Shown here one piece after another: positions 61,302 to 64,000 of a stretch of 64,000 nt of DNA. Under the pieces are notes generated by a model. That model was not told the DNA's origin. It did not search any database and was given only the letters and a program-made list of their open reading frames with translations. How positions within the stretch are numbered: the stretch's first letter is position 1; the number at the start of each line of letters is the position of its first letter. The DNA lies in NCBI RefSeq assembly GCF_017355915.2, contig NZ_JAFEUV020000003.1:256858-320857 (forward strand). The letters run 5' to 3'. This DNA is from Telluribacter roseus. GTDB taxonomy: Bacteria; Bacteroidota; Bacteroidia; Cytophagales; Spirosomataceae. The position numbers and the translations under genes were made by a program.

Positions 61302-62030
61302 ATGATCAAACCCTCTATCCAGGATCTGTACGAGTCGGATCGGTACCGGCTTGTCGAATCGTTTTCAATTGATGAGATGGCTGAGTTCTTAGCTCGTGAA
61401 GCTCATACCAGCCGACTCAGTCGTACTCAGTCACGCCGCTCCAAAGGCTACGGGCTGGTATTGATTCTTATGGCTTCTATTGGGGTAGGGGGAGTGATCG
61501 GATGGCTGGTAGGTACCATGCTGAAAGCCGGCGAATTTATAATGTCCCCGTTGTGGCAGGTAGCCCTGGCTTTTGTACTGTTTTTTGCGGTGGTGTTGCC
61601 GGTGCATGAAGCTATCCACGCCCTGGTGTTCAAGTACCTGGGGGCCCGGAAGGTAGGCTTTGGGCATTCGCTGAAAAGCCTGATGGTGTACTCCTACGCG
61701 CAGCGCTTCGTCATGACGCTCCGCGAAAACGCCCTGGTAGCCGCTATGCCATTTATAGTCATCTCATCCCTGCTCATTATCCTGCTTGCCGCCGTACCCG
61801 GGCTCCGGATACTCTGGTTTTTGCTACTCATTCTGCACTCGGTGGGCTGCTTAGGCGATTTTATGCTGATCAGGTACTCCTACCGCAACCAGGACCGCCT
61901 CATGTATACCTACGACGATCTAGACGAAAGACGAACGTACTTTTTTGAAGAAATCCCTGCCGAACCTACCCGAATGGCAGTCGACAGGGATAAAGAGAAA
62001 GGAGCCGTACTCCTTCAGAAACAGGTCTGA
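61302..62030 (+). CDS. DUF3267 membrane metalloprotease-like protein
   Basis: The 242-residue protein has membrane helices at about 51-73, 86-103 and 145-190. The zincin motif HEAIHAL at 102-108 (His102, Glu103, His106) lies at the end of the second helix, with GHSLKSLMVY downstream as in DUF3267/M50-like proteins. Probably an integral membrane protease. Its stop is 4 bases from that of the convergent DUF1080 gene. Confidence 0.8.
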   Translation: MIKPSIQDLYESDRYRLVESFSIDEMAEFLAREAHTSRLSRTQSRRSKGYGLVLILMASIGVGGVIGWLVGTMLKAGEFIMSPLWQVALAFVLFFAVVLPVHEAIHALVFKYLGARKVGFGHSLKSLMVYSYAQRFVMTLRENALVAAMPFIVISSLLIILLAAVPGLRILWFLLLILHSVGCLGDFMLIRYSYRNQDRLMYTYDDLDERRTYFFEEIPAEPTRMAVDRDKEKGAVLLQKQV

Positions 62031-62034
62031 GAGC

Positions 62035-62907
62035 TTACTTCTTCTTGTTCTTACCGTAGGTACAAAGGGTATTATCAGCCTTTACGTAGTATGACTTAAA
62101 GTTGGTAGCCTTAGGGTCCATGCAGCCTTTCAGGTCCAGTAGCTCTACCTTCCGGAATTCAACCGGATGGCTTTCGCTTTGCAGGGAGATGGAGCCCTCC
62201 GCCAGCAGCTTACCGTCGGTCTTGAACTGCGGGTCAAATCCGCTTACTACGCCTCCACCAATTTGTGGCTTCTGGTATTCGAGTACCTGCTCGCCATTGA
62301 TAAAGTGCCGGATCAGCGAGTCGCCCAGTACAAGTACTTCGGCACGTACCCACTGGTCGCCGTTGTAGGTTTTGGAGGTAGAGTTGATACAGTGGCGGGT
62401 ATCGAGCTTGCCTTCGTATACGACGTGCGTACCGGGCGTACACAGGTTACAGGTAGTACGTTCGCCTTTATCCAGTCCACCCAGCAGTTGCACTTCGATG
62501 GAGATCGGGAAATCCTGATCCTTGCCCATGGTAGCGGCGGGTTGTCCGTGTACCATGATACCGCTGTTGCGCTGGGCCCAGCCTTCGCCTCCTTTGGGCT
62601 GCTCACCCACAAAGCGGTACTCTACCGCAACGCGGTAGTACGAGAAGGGCTGCTTGTAGAAGATATGTCCGTACTTGAACTTGAAGTCGTCGTACTGATC
62701 GTAGCTGACTACCATCTTACCATCCTCGACCCGGAAGGTATTGCCAAAATTTTCGTTGAGTTCATGGCCCCGGATCTTAATGTCCCAGCCACTCAGGTCT
62801 TTGCCGTTGAATAGTTGCTTCCACTCTTCTTTGCTTTTAATCTGCTTTTTCTGCGCGGAGGCTGCAAGGGCTATCAAACTAAACAGGATGCTGAACGCTA
62901 ATTTCAT
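62035..62907 (-). CDS. DUF1080 (3-keto-disaccharide hydrolase-like) secreted protein
   Basis: The 290-residue product has a signal peptide (to AASAQ), then the DUF1080 concanavalin-like fold: WKQLFNGKDLSGWDIKI, FSYYRVAVEYRFVGEQP, NSGIMVHGQ, SIEVQLLGG and GEGSISLQSESHPVEFRKVELL. The family hydrolyses 3-keto-glycosides in the periplasm or acts as glycoside-binding. The extra C-terminal CMDPKATNFKSYYVKADNTLC segment is a short Cys-rich repeat found in some Bacteroidota secreted proteins. Not in an operon. Confidence 0.88.
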   Translation of the reverse strand: MKLAFSILFSLIALAASAQKKQIKSKEEWKQLFNGKDLSGWDIKIRGHELNENFGNTFRVEDGKMVVSYDQYDDFKFKYGHIFYKQPFSYYRVAVEYRFVGEQPKGGEGWAQRNSGIMVHGQPAATMGKDQDFPISIEVQLLGGLDKGERTTCNLCTPGTHVVYEGKLDTRHCINSTSKTYNGDQWVRAEVLVLGDSLIRHFINGEQVLEYQKPQIGGGVVSGFDPQFKTDGKLLAEGSISLQSESHPVEFRKVELLDLKGCMDPKATNFKSYYVKADNTLCTYGKNKKK

Positions 62908-63027
62908 AAGTAGGTAAGGTATAGTAGTAATTGTTGGGATAGCAAAGATGAACGATATTTTAAAGGTAGAGAAGGATAATTCCGAATTTAACCACGCGAG
63001 TACCCGAAAAGGTGCAGGAGCCGCGGA

Positions 63028-64000
63028 TTAGCCCGGGGCTATGATACTCCAGAGGCGGCTGACCATCTCGGCAGGTGCAACAGACAGGTCAACGGGTATC
63101 AGGTACAGCGGCAGTTGAGCATCGTAATAAAATGGAGCTGGAGCTTCCTGAAATGTAGCGGTACGAGGATACAGCAGCACCAGCGTTACCTGATCGGCCT
63201 CACTGAGGTAGCGCTGCCCGTAGGCGTACAGTTGATACAGATCCCCCTGGTCAATGCCATGCTGACGGAAGGATGATAGCTGTTTCCACTTGGTATCCAG
63301 TACCCACAGTGCATTGCCCCGACGTATGACTACATCGGGTTTTAGTTTGAACTGAGGCGTACCGCGGGGGTCGCTCAGTAAGTGGTGCAGGGCTTCCTGC
63401 GTTTGTACGGCATAGTCGGCAGACATATGGCGCTTCAGGCTAGCGGCTACGTACATTTCAAAGAGGCGCGCCGTCGGGAAAAGCATGCCGGGCAACTGAC
63501 TGCTACCGGCCGATGTACCCGGAGCCTGGCCTCCCAGCAGCCACTGTACCCACGGCCACAGCCAGCTGTAGATCGCAAACGTGCGGTTGGTTTTCTGGGC
63601 CAGTACCAGATCCGCCTGCCAGTCGGACGAAGCAGGTATGTCATCCATCGCAAACAGGTACTGTCGCACCCGGCCCGACACGTAGCCCCGCTGAAGCTGC
63701 TGCAGGCACGCTTTCAGCAGGCGGTTTGGCGCATTGTCACGGGTGCGCTCATCGTGCACGACTGGTAGCCGCTCCGGATAGAGTACCCGTCGGTGCGGTT
63801 GCCGGTGCAGTTGTAATCTGCCCTTTACAAACGATTGCTCACGATCTACCGAGATATAGTCCGTCTGCAGGCCCTGGTGCAGGAGCTTTTCGGCCTGCTG
63901 CAGGAAAAGCGTAGCAAGTAGCTCGGGGAGGGGCCGCGAAGTAAACTGGTGGAGGTGTGCCTCCGGCAACAGCCGGAACGGTACCTGTGGTACCGCCCGA
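63028..64000 (-). CDS. McrC-family restriction-system protein (partial, runs off the right edge)
   Basis: The frame is open through 64000; the apparent start at 63969 is a TTG inside it (preceding residues VPQVPFRL), so about 100 N-terminal residues lie outside the window. McrC landmarks: VKGRLQLHRQ, the RDNAPNRLLKACL region, LFEMYVAASL and the C-terminal PD-(D/E)xK site FKLKPDVVIRRGNALWVLDTKWK, with Asp and the DTKWK motif. In McrBC systems McrC is the nuclease subunit of a GTP-driven complex that cuts methylated DNA. The McrB partner would normally lie upstream, beyond this window. Confidence 0.8.
   Translation of the reverse strand, partial: RAVPQVPFRLLPEAHLHQFTSRPLPELLATLFLQQAEKLLHQGLQTDYISVDREQSFVKGRLQLHRQPHRRVLYPERLPVVHDERTRDNAPNRLLKACLQQLQRGYVSGRVRQYLFAMDDIPASSDWQADLVLAQKTNRTFAIYSWLWPWVQWLLGGQAPGTSAGSSQLPGMLFPTARLFEMYVAASLKRHMSADYAVQTQEALHHLLSDPRGTPQFKLKPDVVIRRGNALWVLDTKWKQLSSFRQHGIDQGDLYQLYAYGQRYLSEADQVTLVLLYPRTATFQEAPAPFYYDAQLPLYLIPVDLSVAPAEMVSRLWSIIAPG

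Overview
The window looks like a chromosomal segment of a Bacteroidota bacterium, most likely of the order Cytophagales. Grounds: a SusC/SusD outer-membrane pair controlled by an ECF sigma factor and a FecR anti-sigma factor, several promoters with the Bacteroidota -7 box TAnnTTTG, many short-lipobox lipoproteins, a DUF4290 gene beside murA, a Wzi-like capsule protein, and a MurA with Asp in place of the usual catalytic Cys. Most of the window is GC-rich; the main AT-rich exception is about 5.35-7.65 kb. No rRNA, tRNA or CRISPR array was seen.

Layout. 0-5.4 kb: the end of a probable glycosidase, small lipoproteins, a RAYT-type (IS200-like) transposase followed by a dense cluster of REP-like palindromes, a patatin lipase and a secreted endonuclease/exonuclease/phosphatase protein. 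5.4-7.6 kb: an AT-rich insert carrying a 593-residue coiled-coil protein with an Mrr-type nuclease domain, a likely acquired defence gene. 7.6-13.2 kb: a secreted tricorn-like protease and a divergent NmrA/AraC pair. 13.7-19.9 kb: an EF-hand lipoprotein with a Gly-Thr-Asn tail, a lone response regulator, a GH32 fructosidase, a DUF4468-like protein and a calcineurin-like phosphoesterase split by a frameshift. 20.1-27.7 kb: a sigma-FecR-SusC-SusD locus on the minus strand.

27.9-34.7 kb: a lytic transglycosylase, an overlapping HipA-like kinase/DUF3037 pair, an L,D-transpeptidase, and a MarR-serine hydrolase operon with a readable operator/promoter. 34.8-47.3 kb: a two-subunit molybdenum hydroxylase, an M48 peptidase, galU next to a GHMP kinase that resembles plant glucuronokinase, a Dpm1-like glycosyltransferase, a dihaem cytochrome c and YceI. 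47.4-58.8 kb: core genes (atpG-atpA separated from the rest of the ATP synthase genes, an FKBP isomerase with a C-terminal processing protease, CPBP protease, MATE exporter, DUF4290, murA). 58.8-64 kb: Wzi-like protein, methyltransferase, DUF3267 protease, DUF1080 hydrolase and an McrC-family gene running off the end.

The genes suggest a free-living heterotroph that imports oligosaccharides (SusCD, GH32, DUF1080, GH2) and has extensive envelope remodelling and periplasmic proteolysis. Candidate mobile or defence functions sit at the RAYT/REP cluster, the Mrr island, the HipA-like/DUF3037 pair and the McrC gene at the right edge. All functions are inferred from reading the sequence; no database search was run.
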